The notes: generated by a model not told the origin, from the letters alone. 64,000 nt of DNA from Streptococcus phocae (GCF_001302265.1 NZ_LHQM01000008.1:1-64000); one strand, 5' to 3'; counted from the stretch's first letter, positions 1-8,659 are shown. Program-made: numbers and translations.

Positions 1-700
1 TTGTCGTTACAGATGGTTTATCGTTCTAAAAGGTCTGTCCAAGAAGAATTGTTCTCATTTGGAGCAATTTCATAACCAAGAACAGCTTTATGATCATCAG
101 GTGTAATCCCCAATGCAATATGGACACATTCTTTACTGACTGTTCCACGTCTAAGAAGAAGATGCGTCCCATCAAGAAACAGTAAAGAATAATTGACTTC
201 CAAAGAACGCTCATGAAAAACAGTGACGTTTTTCTGAGTCACCTTTGATATATTAGAAATAGTGGTTGGGCTATAGTGATGACCATACATCTGTTCGATG
301 GTATCACTAATTTCTCGTGTTGTTACACCAGTCTGTTAGAGCTTAATCACCATTTCTTCTAAATAATCATCACGTCATCCATAAGAAGGCACTATATCTG
401 GGCTAAACTCACCATTTCGATCTCTAGGAATCATCAAATTTACAGGACGATACTTAGTCTCAAAGCGACGAGAATAGGTGACATTAAAGCTATTACCAGT
501 ATTGTAACCTTCTTTTTCTAGGGTTCATAGCCTAAAAAAGTTGACAACTCTGCTTGTAATAGCTCATTTATCACTGTCTCTAAAGATGATTTAAAAAAGT
601 CATCTATATCTTGTTTTTGTGCTAGGAAGCGAACTAAATCTGTGGTAAACTGAGTCGTAGGAATAAATCCTTTTCTAGTGAAGTGTCGCAACTCTACTAT
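1..700 (-). pseudogene. Decayed IS256-family (mutator-type) transposase
   Basis: Read leftward, the region encodes an IS256-family DDE transposase in pieces. The N-terminal part (FTTDLVRFLAQKQDIDDFF) ends in a frameshift in the A-run near 533-539. The next piece (NSFNVTYSRRFETKYRP) is broken by in-frame stops at about 375-377 and 336-338. An open stretch (18-290) then carries the region around the first catalytic Asp (LFLDGTHLLLRRG). With three lesions it cannot make an enzyme. The coding match also stops near position 20 (see findings). The outer end of the element probably lies near 740-755, where a short dyad (GTGTTTACAC) occurs; I could not define terminal repeats. Confidence 0.85.
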
Positions 701-845
701 ACAGGTTTTATTCCTTTTTGTGTTTACACAAGATATTTTACACTACCTTAAAAAATTAACAAAAAACTGTATTATAAAATCAAGGAATCTTATCTAGTGA
801 CTAGGTATTCTTATCAATTAACTACATGCTCAAAAAAATTTGTGA

Positions 846-851
846 TATAAT
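846..851 (+). promoter_or_regulatory. Extended -10 promoter of the HAD/MazG gene
   Basis: TGATATAAT is a consensus -10 with the TGn extension, about 40 bp upstream of the TTG start. No good -35 is visible at 16-18 bp, as is common for extended -10 promoters. Confidence 0.5.
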
Positions 852-889
852 TTAACTTAATATCATATAGAAGAGAGATATAGTAGGTT

Positions 890-2278
890 TTGACAATTAA
901 AGCAGTTTTTTTCGACATTGATGGTACCCTTCTCAATGATCGTAAAAATGTCCAAAAAACGACTCAAAAAGCCATTCAACAATTAAAAAAACAAGGCATT
1001 ATGGTTGGTCTAGCGACTGGTCGTGGGCCTGGTTTTGTGCAACCTTTTTTAGAAAATTTTGGATTGGATTTTGCGGTGACCTACAACGGTCAGTACATTT
1101 TAACCAGAGATAAGGTCTTGTATCAAAATCAGCTGCCCAAGTCACTGATTTATAAACTCATTCGCTATGCTAGTGATAAAAAACGTGAGGTTTCTTTGGG
1201 GACAGCTTCTGGTCTGGCGGGTTCTCGGATTATCGATATGGGAACTAGCCCTTTTGGGCAATTGGTGAGTAGTATTGTGCCTCGGAGCTGGGTTAAAACA
1301 GTGGAGAGCAGTTTTAAAAACTTGATTCGACGTTTTAAGCCACAAAGTGTCAGTAATTTGGTGACCATCATGAGAGAGCCGATTTATCAAATTGTTTTGG
1401 TGGCTTCTGCAGGAGAAACCGCTAAGATTAAAGAAAAGTTTCCTCACCTAAAAGTGACGCGGAGCAGTCCTTATTCGCTTGATTTGATTTCGATGGGCCA
1501 ATCAAAGGTTAAGGGCATTGAGCGCCTAGGAGACATGTTTGGTTTCGAACTGTCTGAGGTCATGGCCTTTGGTGACTCAGATAATGACTTGGAAATGTTG
1601 TCAGGGGTAGGGATAGGCGTTGCCATGGGCAATGCAGAGACTGTGGTTAAAAACGGTGCTCATTTTACCACGACTACCAATAATAATGATGGCATCTCAA
1701 AGGCTTTGGCACACTATGGCTTGATTCATTTTGATGTGGAAAAAAGCTTTAAAAGTCGAGATGAAAACTTTAACAAGGTTAAAGACTTCCATCGTTTGAT
1801 GGATGGGGATACAATTGAAACCCCTAGGGGCTATTCTCTGGCGGAAGCGTCGCGTCGCACAGACTTTAAGGTTGAAGAGCTGGTGGAATTTTTATACGCG
1901 GCAAGTCATGGCGATAAAAACAGCTTTACCCAGTCTTTAATGGATTTGCACGGAGCTATTGATAAGGCGGCTAAAAAGGTTCAGTCAAAACCACATTCAG
2001 AGTCACCTTTAGTGGGACAAGTAGATGCCCTGGCTGACCTTCTTTATTTCACCTATGGCTCTTTTGTGCTAATGGGAGTGGACCCACAACCAATTTTTGA
2101 AACAGTACATGAAGCTAATATGGGCAAGATATTTCCTGATGGCAAACCCCACTTTGACCCTGTGACACATAAAATTCAAAAACCTGAACATTGGGAAGAA
2201 CTCTATGCTCCAGAATCTGCCATCAAAAAAGAACTGGATAGGCAATTGCAAAAATCTCTTCAACGTTTAGAGACTTAA
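890..2278 (+). CDS. Cof-type HAD phosphatase fused to a MazG/HisE-like NTP pyrophosphohydrolase domain
   Basis: The 462-residue protein has two modules. Residues 1-270 are a HAD-IIB (Cof) hydrolase: nucleophile and acid/base Asp9 and Asp11 in FFDIDGT, and the metal-binding GDSDNDLEML near residue 228. Residues ~295-440 are all-helical and look like the MazG/phosphoribosyl-ATP pyrophosphohydrolase superfamily (EANMGKIFPDG). Substrates are inferred to be small phosphoesters and non-canonical nucleotides. The start is TTG with a weak GTAGG upstream; the protein begins MTIKAVFFDIDG, as expected for a HAD. It stands alone and ends in a bidirectional terminator shared with usp. The domain assignment is firm; the physiological substrate is unknown. 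Confidence 0.85.
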   Translation: MTIKAVFFDIDGTLLNDRKNVQKTTQKAIQQLKKQGIMVGLATGRGPGFVQPFLENFGLDFAVTYNGQYILTRDKVLYQNQLPKSLIYKLIRYASDKKREVSLGTASGLAGSRIIDMGTSPFGQLVSSIVPRSWVKTVESSFKNLIRRFKPQSVSNLVTIMREPIYQIVLVASAGETAKIKEKFPHLKVTRSSPYSLDLISMGQSKVKGIERLGDMFGFELSEVMAFGDSDNDLEMLSGVGIGVAMGNAETVVKNGAHFTTTTNNNDGISKALAHYGLIHFDVEKSFKSRDENFNKVKDFHRLMDGDTIETPRGYSLAEASRRTDFKVEELVEFLYAASHGDKNSFTQSLMDLHGAIDKAAKKVQSKPHSESPLVGQVDALADLLYFTYGSFVLMGVDPQPIFETVHEANMGKIFPDGKPHFDPVTHKIQKPEHWEELYAPESAIKKELDRQLQKSLQRLET

Positions 2279-2280
2279 AA

Positions 2281-2310
2281 AAAACCTTTGGTACATGTAC
2301 CAAAGGTTTT
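2281..2310. terminator. Bidirectional terminator
   Basis: A perfect 30-bp palindrome (AAAACCTTTGGTAC and its complement) with A- and T-runs on both sides. It lies between the convergent HAD/MazG and usp genes. Confidence 0.9.
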
Positions 2311-2314
2311 TAGA

Positions 2315-2767
2315 TTAAAGTGTTTTGTCTTGGTCACGAACAACCAGCAAGTCAACCTTGGCATGGCGAAGGATGTACTCAGATGAAGAACCAATCAACA
2401 AACGCTCAAAGGTATTGAGTCCTGTTGCCCCAACCATAATCAGGTCGATATGTTCTCTCTCAGGAATCTCGGTTGCAAGTAGAGTTTTAGGATTGCCAAA
2501 TTCAATCAGTTGTTTGACCTTGCTCAGCCCTGCTTGCCGAGCTTGTTTTTCAAATGCGTCTAAAACCTCTTTGGCTTCTTGGCTGAGTCGATCATAGACG
2601 TAAGTGTCAAAAGTAGCGACACTTTGTAGGGCTCGTGTGTCAATAACGTGTGTTAGCAGTAAGCTAGCATCGTTACGCAATGCAATCATGACCCCTTTGT
2701 TAAAGGCTAGTTCGGATTCGTAGGAACCGTCAATTGCAACTAGGATGTGTTCGTATTTTTGTGGCAT
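2315..2767 (-). CDS. Universal stress protein, UspA family
   Basis: At 150 residues it is the size of a single Usp domain. It starts with the typical strand ILVAIDGSYESE and carries the ATP-binding signature G-x2-G...GSSS in MVGATGLNTFERLLIGSSSE, followed by ILRHAKVDLLVV. Usp proteins are cytoplasmic dimers that bind ATP and are induced under stress; the exact role in streptococci is poorly known. The gene is monocistronic and convergent with the HAD gene, with an AGGAGG-like site (CCTCCT on the + strand) just upstream of the start. Its promoter region is shared with the divergent aminotransferase gene. Confidence 0.9.
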   Translation of the reverse strand: MPQKYEHILVAIDGSYESELAFNKGVMIALRNDASLLLTHVIDTRALQSVATFDTYVYDRLSQEAKEVLDAFEKQARQAGLSKVKQLIEFGNPKTLLATEIPEREHIDLIMVGATGLNTFERLLIGSSSEYILRHAKVDLLVVRDQDKTL

Positions 2768-2952
2768 GTGTTTGCCCTCCTTTGAAAAATTGGTGGCATG
2801 ATGATTATATCTCTATTATACCTTTTTTAGTGTTTTTTTGAAAGCGTTTCAGTGTCTTTTCTGAAATACTTGGTCAGAGCATTTCAGTGGTCTAATTCTT
2901 TCTATTTTAAATTTTTTGGTTTATAATATGGGATACGAGGTAAATAAGGACT

Positions 2953-4167
2953 ATGAAAATAATCAATAAATCATCAAAACTGGACCATGTGGCCTATGAC
3001 ATTCGAGGGCCAGTCTTGGATGAAGCTAATCGCATGATAGCAAATGGAGAAAAAATCCTTCGATTAAATACAGGAAATCCAGCAGCCTTTGGCTTTGAAG
3101 CGCCAGATGAGGTGATTCGTGACCTTATTTTGAATGCTCGCCATAGCGAAGGTTATTCAGATAGCAGAGGGATCTTTTCAGCACGAAAAGCCATCATGCA
3201 ATATTGCCAACTCAAGGGGTTTCCCGAGGTCGATATTGATGATATCTATCTAGGAAATGGGGTATCAGAGCTGATTTCAATGTCCCTGCAGGCCTTGCTT
3301 GATAACGGAGATGAGGTATTGATTCCGATGCCGGACTATCCACTGTGGACGGCTTGTGTCAGTCTTTGTGGAGGAAATGCCGTGCATTACATGTGCGATG
3401 AAGAAGCTGAATGGTATCCTGACATTGCTGATATTAAATCAAAAATCACCAAGCGTACCAAGGCTATTGTTATCATCAACCCTAACAACCCAACCGGTGC
3501 CCTTTATCCTAAAGAGGTTCTAGAAGAAATCGTAGCCATCGCAAGAGAGCATCAGCTCATTATTTTTGCAGACGAAATTTATGACCGTTTGGTGATGGAT
3601 GGCGGTGAGCATGTGGCGATTGCTAGCCTGGCTCCTGATGTCTTTTGCGTTTCCATGAATGGGTTGTCAAAATCCCATCGCATTGCAGGTTTTCGGGTGG
3701 GCTGGATGGTCTTGTCAGGACCCAAAGAGCATGTTAAAGGCTATATTGAAGGAATTAATATGCTAGCCAATATGCGCCTTTGCTCAAACGTTTTGGCGCA
3801 ACAGGTGGTCCAGACATCGCTTGGGGGACGGCAGTCTGTGGACGAATTGCTCTTGCCAGGGGGGCGTATCTTTGAGCAACGTAATTTTATGCACAAGGCG
3901 ATTAACGACATCCCGGGACTATCAGCAGTTAAACCTAAGGCTGGTCTCTACCTTTTCCCAAAAATTGATCGCAACATGTACCGAATTGATGACGACGAAG
4001 AGTTTGTGCTCCAACTCCTAAAACAAGAAAAAGTCATGTTAGTGCATGGACGAGGGTTTAACTGGAAAGAGCCAGACCATTTCCGCATTGTTTACCTGCC
4101 AATCATCAAAGAACTAGAAGATGTTCAAGAAAAAATTACCCGAGTGCTCAAACAGTACAAACGCTAA
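2953..4167 (+). CDS. alaT: PLP-dependent aminotransferase, AlaT-type
   Basis: The 404-residue protein is a class I/II (fold type I) aminotransferase. NPNNPTGALY and FADEIYDRLV form the cofactor pocket. The Schiff-base lysine is Lys240 in LSKSHRIAGFRVGWM. The overall length and N-terminal motif (HVAYDIRGPVLDEA) match the AlaT subgroup, which makes alanine from pyruvate with glutamate as donor. A -10 box (TATAAT, 2922-2927) lies just upstream. Its position before codY suggests a place in the amino-acid/nitrogen network, but that is inference. Substrate preference cannot be read from sequence alone. Confidence 0.85.
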   Translation: MKIINKSSKLDHVAYDIRGPVLDEANRMIANGEKILRLNTGNPAAFGFEAPDEVIRDLILNARHSEGYSDSRGIFSARKAIMQYCQLKGFPEVDIDDIYLGNGVSELISMSLQALLDNGDEVLIPMPDYPLWTACVSLCGGNAVHYMCDEEAEWYPDIADIKSKITKRTKAIVIINPNNPTGALYPKEVLEEIVAIAREHQLIIFADEIYDRLVMDGGEHVAIASLAPDVFCVSMNGLSKSHRIAGFRVGWMVLSGPKEHVKGYIEGINMLANMRLCSNVLAQQVVQTSLGGRQSVDELLLPGGRIFEQRNFMHKAINDIPGLSAVKPKAGLYLFPKIDRNMYRIDDDEEFVLQLLKQEKVMLVHGRGFNWKEPDHFRIVYLPIIKELEDVQEKITRVLKQYKR

Positions 4168-4259
4168 ACTGAAGCGTTGAATTAGCTAGATAGGAGGCAG
4201 GATATTGTCTCCATCTCTAGGAATTGACGGCTATCGTCAGAATTGTAGAAATAATAGAC

Positions 4260-4305
4260 AATTTTCTGATAATTCCTTGCAAAAACCAGGTCGATTTGGT
4301 ATAAT
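4260..4305 (+). promoter_or_regulatory. codY promoter with upstream CodY box
   Basis: AATTTTCTGATAATT (4260-4274) matches the CodY box AATTTTCWGAAAATT at 14 of 15 positions. It sits directly before a promoter TTGCAA-17-TATAAT (4277-4282, 4300-4305). This placement suggests that CodY represses its own gene by blocking polymerase binding. Confidence 0.8.
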
Positions 4306-4338
4306 TGCAGGGCAAATAATCCAAAGGAAACTAAAAAC

Positions 4339-5121
4339 ATGCCAAATTTGTTAGAGAAAACTCGCAAAATAACGTCTATCTTGCAGCGTTCTGTAGATAG
4401 TTTAGATACTGAATTACCCTATAATGCTATGGCTGCTCGTCTAGCAGATATCATTGATTGCAATGCTTGTATTATCAATGGTGGCGGAACCTTGTTAGGT
4501 TACGCGATGAAGTACAAAACCAATACTGACCGCGTCGAAGAATTTTTTGACGCAAAGCAATTTCCAGATACTTATGTCAAGGCTGCTAGCCGTGTTTATG
4601 ACACTGAAGCCAACTTGTCTGTCGAAAATGAATTAACCATTTTCCCTGTAGAATCAAAAGACATCTATCCCGATGGACTCACGACCATTGCACCTATTTA
4701 TGGTGGTGGTATGCGCCTAGGTTCATTAATTATTTGGCGAAATGACGAAGAATTTAATGACGATGATTTGATTTTGGTTGAGATATCAAGTACAGTAGTA
4801 GGCATTCAATTATTAAACCTTCAAACTGAAAATCTGGAAGAAACCATTCGCAAGCAAACCTCTGTTAACATGGCGATTAGTACCCTGTCATACTCTGAAA
4901 TGAAAGCTGTAGCAGCTATTCTCGGGGAGCTCGATGGTAATGAAGGGCGTTTAACCGCTTCGATTATTGCTGATCGCATCGGCATTACACGCTCTGTTAT
5001 TGTCAATGCTTTACGCAAACTGGAAAGTGCAGGCGTTATTGAAAGCCGTTCTCTGGGGATGAAGGGAACTTACCTCAAGGTCATCAATGAAGGTATTTTT
5101 GACAAGTTAAAAGAATTTTAA
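4339..5121 (+). CDS. codY: Global nutrient-sensing repressor CodY
   Basis: 260 residues, the usual CodY length. The N-terminal GAF-type domain (about 1-155) binds branched-chain amino acids. The C-terminal winged helix carries the characteristic recognition region [21 protein letters not shown] at about 205-240. In streptococci CodY represses amino-acid uptake and biosynthesis genes when nutrients are plentiful and affects virulence genes. The start ATG lies 34 bp after the -10 box; the spacing to an AAAGGAAAC site is acceptable. The gene ends in its own strong terminator. Confidence 0.97.
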   Translation: MPNLLEKTRKITSILQRSVDSLDTELPYNAMAARLADIIDCNACIINGGGTLLGYAMKYKTNTDRVEEFFDAKQFPDTYVKAASRVYDTEANLSVENELTIFPVESKDIYPDGLTTIAPIYGGGMRLGSLIIWRNDEEFNDDDLILVEISSTVVGIQLLNLQTENLEETIRKQTSVNMAISTLSYSEMKAVAAILGELDGNEGRLTASIIADRIGITRSVIVNALRKLESAGVIESRSLGMKGTYLKVINEGIFDKLKEF

Positions 5122-5137
5122 TCACATCAGTAGATTT

Positions 5138-5186
5138 CCTAAAAGGGCAGAGGCTTAGTAGTAGCACTCGCCCTTTTAGGTTTTTT
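5138..5186 (+). terminator. codY terminator
   Basis: CCTAAAAGGGC (5138-5148) pairs perfectly with GCCCTTTTAGG (5170-5180), followed by six T. The long loop is unusual but the stem is 11 bp. Confidence 0.9.
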
Positions 5187-5206
5187 AATAGGTAAAAACA
5201 TGTGTC

Positions 5207-5235
5207 TTGACACCTGTAATGTCTATTGATACAAT
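5207..5235 (+). promoter_or_regulatory. pncA promoter
   Basis: Consensus -35 TTGACA (5207-5212), 17-bp spacer, -10 TACAAT (5230-5235). An ATTGATACAAT/ATTGTATC-like dyad overlaps the -10. Confidence 0.8.
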
Positions 5236-5282
5236 AGACAAATAAAAGCGTTTGTAAGGATGATACCTAAAGGAGAAAAAAG

Positions 5283-5843
5283 ATGAAAGCATTGATTTCG
5301 ATTGACTATACCCATGATTTTGTAGCTGATGATGGAAAACTGACGGCAGGGGCCTCTGCTCAGGCGATTGCACAAGAAATAGGAGAAATCACAGAAAAAG
5401 CTTTTAATAAAGGTTACTATATTTTCTTTACGATTGATGGGCATGAAGAGGGCGATCGTTTTCACCCAGAGACAAAACTTTTTCCACCTCACAACATCAA
5501 AGGCACACAAGGGCGTGATTTGTTTGGGCCTTTGGGACAAGTCTATGACACTATCAAAGATGATGACAAGGTTTTTTGGATGGATAAACGTCACTATTCG
5601 GCTTTTTCGGGGACAGATCTTGAGATTAGGCTACGAGAGCGCCGTGTTAGCACAATTGTTTTGACAGGTGTTTTGACCGATATCTGTGTCCTTCATACGG
5701 CTATTGATGCGTATCATAGAGGTTATGAGATTGAGGTGGTGACCTCAGCGGTTGCTAGTCTTTCCGAAGAGAATCATCAATGGGCTCTTAATCATTTGAA
5801 AAACGTCTTGGGTGCTCGTTTAATCACTGAACTAACAAACTAA
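5283..5843 (+). CDS. pncA: Nicotinamidase / isochorismatase-fold cysteine hydrolase
   Basis: 186 residues with the isochorismatase-like hydrolase fold. The catalytic triad is visible: Asp8 (LISIDYTHDF), Lys102 (WMDKRHYSAFSGTDLE) and Cys135 (VLTDICVLHTA). The phenylalanine- and histidine-rich metal region DGHEEGDRFHPE fits nicotinamidase, which deamidates nicotinamide to nicotinate for NAD salvage. AAAGGAG lies 7 bp before the ATG. The gene is monocistronic and ends in a bidirectional terminator shared with the csoR-like gene. A related amidohydrolase activity cannot be excluded. Confidence 0.82.
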   Translation: MKALISIDYTHDFVADDGKLTAGASAQAIAQEIGEITEKAFNKGYYIFFTIDGHEEGDRFHPETKLFPPHNIKGTQGRDLFGPLGQVYDTIKDDDKVFWMDKRHYSAFSGTDLEIRLRERRVSTIVLTGVLTDICVLHTAIDAYHRGYEIEVVTSAVASLSEENHQWALNHLKNVLGARLITELTN

Positions 5844-5871
5844 AAACAGAAATCCTTGGATTTCTGTTTTT
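5842..5871. terminator. Bidirectional terminator between pncA and the csoR-like gene
   Basis: AAAAACAGAAATCC (5842-5855) pairs with GGATTTCTGTTTTT (5858-5871), giving a 14-bp stem with U-runs in both directions. Confidence 0.9.
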
Positions 5872-5886
5872 GTGTTGCGTCGCTTT

Positions 5887-6147
5887 TTATTTTTTGATGA
5901 TTAAATTAATGGCTTGGTTAATGCGCTCTTCTTGGCGTTTGGGATCTGCCTCAGGATTTTCGATAATCTGAGTGATTTTCTGAGCGATGACCAAGCCCAT
6001 AGTGCTATTGATACTAGATCGAATAGCTGTTAGTTGGGTCATAATATCAAAGCATTCCTGATCTTCTTCAATCATTTTCTGGACGCCACGTAGTTGCCCC
6101 TCAGCTCTTTTTAAACGATTAATAATATCTTTTTTATCTTTTTTCAT
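5887..6147 (-). CDS. CsoR/CstR-family transcriptional repressor
   Basis: The 86-residue all-helical protein opens with the family signature INRLKRAEGQLRGVQKMI. CsoR (copper) uses Cys-His-Cys, and CstR (persulfide) keeps two cysteines. Here only the first cysteine, Cys32, is present: the positions near 57 and 61 that should hold His and Cys are not His/Cys (IAQKITQII). It is divergent from a rhodanese/CoA-disulfide reductase operon, and an ATACCC/GGGTAT operator lies in between. A role in sulfane-sulfur control of that operon is inferred. Because the second cysteine is missing, the CstR disulfide mechanism cannot operate within one pair of cysteines. Copper sensing looks unlikely. Confidence 0.82.
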   Translation of the reverse strand: MKKDKKDIINRLKRAEGQLRGVQKMIEEDQECFDIMTQLTAIRSSINSTMGLVIAQKITQIIENPEADPKRQEERINQAINLIIKK

Positions 6148-6220
6148 AAGTTACCTCATTTGTGTTGGCTTTATTATACTGAGCGAGGTCGTCTTTGTCA
6201 AATATAGTCAATCTTTTTTG

Positions 6221-6269
6221 TTGACAGCTTACTGGCAGCGTGTTAATCTTTATATACCCATAGGGGTAT
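6221..6269 (+). promoter_or_regulatory. Promoter and CsoR/CstR-type operator of the sulfur operon
   Basis: -35 TTGACA (6221-6226), 17-bp spacer, -10 TAATCT (6244-6249). The inverted repeat ATACCC-ATAG-GGGTAT (6254-6269) covers the expected transcription start. Operators with ATACCC half-sites are known for CsoR/CstR proteins, one of which is encoded next door on the other strand. Confidence 0.8.
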
Positions 6270-6290
6270 AAAAGAAAAGGAAAACTGACT

Positions 6291-6626
6291 ATGTTGAAAA
6301 AATTATTAGCCTTGTTAGGTGCTAAGCAAGAGAGTATCTCAACTCAAGAATTACAGGAATTAGTGAAACAGAAAAAAATTCAGCTTTTAGATGTTCGCAG
6401 TAAGGCAGAGTATCAGGCAGGACATATTAAGCAGGCCAGACATTTTCCGCTTAATCAGATTGGGACCTATAAGAGCCCGAAGGGGGATCCTCTCTATCTG
6501 ATTTGCCAATCGGGCATGAGAAGTCAAAAAGCTAGTCGAATTTTAAATAAGATGGGATACCAGACTATTAATGTCAAAGGTGGAATGGCTGCTTGGACGG
6601 GGCCGGTCAGTCAAGCTAATACTTAG
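6291..6626 (+). CDS. Single-domain rhodanese-like sulfurtransferase
   Basis: 111 residues, one rhodanese domain with the active-site loop CQSGMRS (LYLICQSGMRSQKA) and the usual LLDVRSKAEYQAGHI entry motif. It is predicted to be cytoplasmic; a short hydrophobic N-terminus (MLKKLLALLGA) is too weak for a signal peptide. It is the first gene of a three-gene sulfur operon under the CsoR-like operator; the following gene starts 13 bp later. The Cys is expected to carry a persulfide in sulfur transfer or detoxification. The exact donor is unknown. Confidence 0.88.
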   Translation: MLKKLLALLGAKQESISTQELQELVKQKKIQLLDVRSKAEYQAGHIKQARHFPLNQIGTYKSPKGDPLYLICQSGMRSQKASRILNKMGYQTINVKGGMAAWTGPVSQANT

Positions 6627-6639
6627 GAGGATGATGACA

Positions 6640-8289
6640 ATGACAACAATTATGATTATCGGTGGTGTAGCTGGGGGTATGTCGGCTGCGACACGTTTGA
6701 GACGATTGATGGAAGATGCTCATATTATTGTGGTGGACAAAGGCCCTTATGTTTCTTTTGCCAATTGCGGGCTACCTTTTCACTTATCTGGAGAGATTAG
6801 TAGCCGTGATAAACTCTTAGTTCAAAGTGCCGAAGGCTTGACGAATCGATTTGGCTTAGATGTGCGTCCCGAAACTGAGGCGCTGGCTATTGACCTTAAG
6901 GGCAAGCAAGTCACTTTAAAGCATGATGGAAAAGTTTACCAAGAAAGCTATGATCAGCTAATTCTATCACCGGGAGCCAAGCCTTTTATTCCTAAGATGG
7001 AGGGATTAGAGCAGGCTCGAAATGTTTATACTTTGCGTAATATTCCTGACTTAGATCATATTATGACAGCCTTAGCAGATAAGGATGAGGGGATGGTTAC
7101 CATCATAGGAGCAGGATTCATCGGACTTGAAATGGCAGAAGCATTGACAAAGAGAGGCTTTCAAGTCACCTTAGTGGAAAAAGCACCACATGTGCTACCG
7201 CCTTTAGATCAAGAAATGGCAAGTTTCATTCAAGAAGCATTGAGTCGCAATGGCGTTAAGGTTGTGACAGGACAGTCGGCTAAAGCTTTTAAAGATCAAG
7301 GGAAATTGATCATTTTAGAGGATGGCAGTCACCTTCAGTCGGATTTGACCATCTTATCGGTTGGTGTGGAGCCTGAAAACACCTTGGCTAAAGAGGCGGG
7401 GTTGGAATTGGGGCTAAGAGGGGGAATAGTAGTAAATCACAATTACCAAACCAGTCAAAAAGACATTTATGCTGTTGGGGATGCGATTATAGTAAAGCAG
7501 GAACTAACTGGTCAAGATGCTTTGATTTCTTTAGCTAGTCCAGCTAACCGACAGGGTCGACAAGTAGCAGATGTTATTGCTGGCTTAGCAAGGCCAAATA
7601 GAGGCAGTATCGGTACGGCTATTGTCCGTGTCTTTGATTTATCTGCTGCTTCAACTGGTTTGAGTGAGCGACTTGCTCAACAGAATTTTGATGACGTGGC
7701 TGTGGTTCATGTTCGTGGAAATGATCATGCCAGCTATTTTCCAGGTGCAAGTCCTATCACTCTAAAACTGATTTTCAATGCTAAAACAGGTGCCCTTTAC
7801 GGAGCACAAGCAGTTGGGGCCAAAGGTATTGATAAACGCATTGATGTCTTAGCAACAGCTATTAAGGCAGGCTTAACCGTTGCTGATTTGCCAGAACTGG
7901 AGCTGACTTATGCCCCGCTATTTGGATCTGCCAAAGATCCTGTCAATATGGTAGGATATGCGGCCATGAATGTGATGGAAGGACTTAGCCGCTCCATTCA
8001 ATGGTATCAGCTTCAAGATGAATTAGCATCAGGTAAGGTATTGTTAGATGTCAGAACAGATCAAGAGGCTGCACAAGCTCCTTTTGAGGGAGCTCTAACT
8101 ATTCCGCTAGATGACTTAAGACAAAGAATGGATGAGCTTGATAAGAGCAAAACTTACATTGTGAGTTGTTACAGTGGCTTAAGATCCTATTTGGCAGAGC
8201 GACTTCTAAGACAGGCAGGTTTTGATGTTGTTAATTTAGATGGCGCTTATGCCTTATATCGCAGCGTTTATCCAGAAAGGTTTAACTAA
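6640..8289 (+). CDS. cdr: CoA-disulfide reductase with C-terminal rhodanese domain
   Basis: 549 residues from the ATG placed 9 bp after AGGAGG. The N-terminal FAD-binding GGVAGGMSAATRLRR is followed by the redox cysteine Cys43 in FANCGLPFHLSG, the hallmark of CoA-disulfide reductase / NADH-dependent persulfide reductase. An NAD(P)H site (GAGFIGLEMAEAL) follows, then the dimerisation domain. A rhodanese domain occupies ~455-549, with active loop CYSGLRS. Enzymes of this fused type reduce CoA persulfide or polysulfide. Both flanking genes are also rhodanese domains, so the operon likely handles sulfane sulfur. Confidence 0.92.
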   Translation: MTTIMIIGGVAGGMSAATRLRRLMEDAHIIVVDKGPYVSFANCGLPFHLSGEISSRDKLLVQSAEGLTNRFGLDVRPETEALAIDLKGKQVTLKHDGKVYQESYDQLILSPGAKPFIPKMEGLEQARNVYTLRNIPDLDHIMTALADKDEGMVTIIGAGFIGLEMAEALTKRGFQVTLVEKAPHVLPPLDQEMASFIQEALSRNGVKVVTGQSAKAFKDQGKLIILEDGSHLQSDLTILSVGVEPENTLAKEAGLELGLRGGIVVNHNYQTSQKDIYAVGDAIIVKQELTGQDALISLASPANRQGRQVADVIAGLARPNRGSIGTAIVRVFDLSAASTGLSERLAQQNFDDVAVVHVRGNDHASYFPGASPITLKLIFNAKTGALYGAQAVGAKGIDKRIDVLATAIKAGLTVADLPELELTYAPLFGSAKDPVNMVGYAAMNVMEGLSRSIQWYQLQDELASGKVLLDVRTDQEAAQAPFEGALTIPLDDLRQRMDELDKSKTYIVSCYSGLRSYLAERLLRQAGFDVVNLDGAYALYRSVYPERFN

Positions 8290-8290
8290 A

Positions 8291-8587
8291 ATGAAAACAA
8301 TCAAAATGACAGCTTTTGAAAAGAGCTGTGAGAAAGAAACTCTATCGATTATTGATGTGAGAGAAGCAGATGAATATGCCTTAGGCCATGTTCCAGGTGC
8401 TACTAATATGCCCTTATCTCGGTTTTTACAGGAATATCAGTCTTTAGATAGAACGGTTAAGCATTATATGATTTGTCAATCCGGAGCACGCTCGAATCAA
8501 GCAGCAGTTTTCTTAAATGAAAAAGGCTATCAGGTTATCAATGTCCAAGGTGGAACCTCTGCTTGGACTAAAGCGTTGGAAAGGTGA
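8291..8587 (+). CDS. Second single-domain rhodanese
   Basis: 98 residues starting at the ATG (MKTIKMTAFEKSC) directly after the reductase stop, so translation is probably coupled. It carries the loop CQSGARS (MICQSGARSNQA) and IIDVREADEYALGHVPGA. It differs clearly from the first rhodanese in the operon, so this is not a recent tandem duplication. It is the last gene of the operon, followed by a terminator at 8595-8620. Confidence 0.88.
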   Translation: MKTIKMTAFEKSCEKETLSIIDVREADEYALGHVPGATNMPLSRFLQEYQSLDRTVKHYMICQSGARSNQAAVFLNEKGYQVINVQGGTSAWTKALER

Positions 8588-8594
8588 ATTTAGA

Positions 8595-8620
8595 AAGCTT
8601 GCTTTGGGCAGGCTTTTTTT
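8595..8620 (+). terminator. Terminator of the sulfur operon
   Basis: AAGCTTGC (8595-8602) pairs with GCAGGCTT (8608-8615) with one G-U pair, followed by a run of T. Confidence 0.8.
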
Positions 8621-8659
8621 ATTTTTGAAATAAAAAATTCATTAGTCGTCATTTATCGC

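Noticed and set aside
14-290. Open leftward frame as an intact small gene
   Set aside because: It is the central piece of the broken IS256-type transposase; upstream parts lie in other frames with stops.
2839-2851. TGAAAGCGTTTCA as a CcpA cre site upstream of usp
   Set aside because: It is one base short of the cre palindrome and its position relative to a promoter is unclear; too weak to list.
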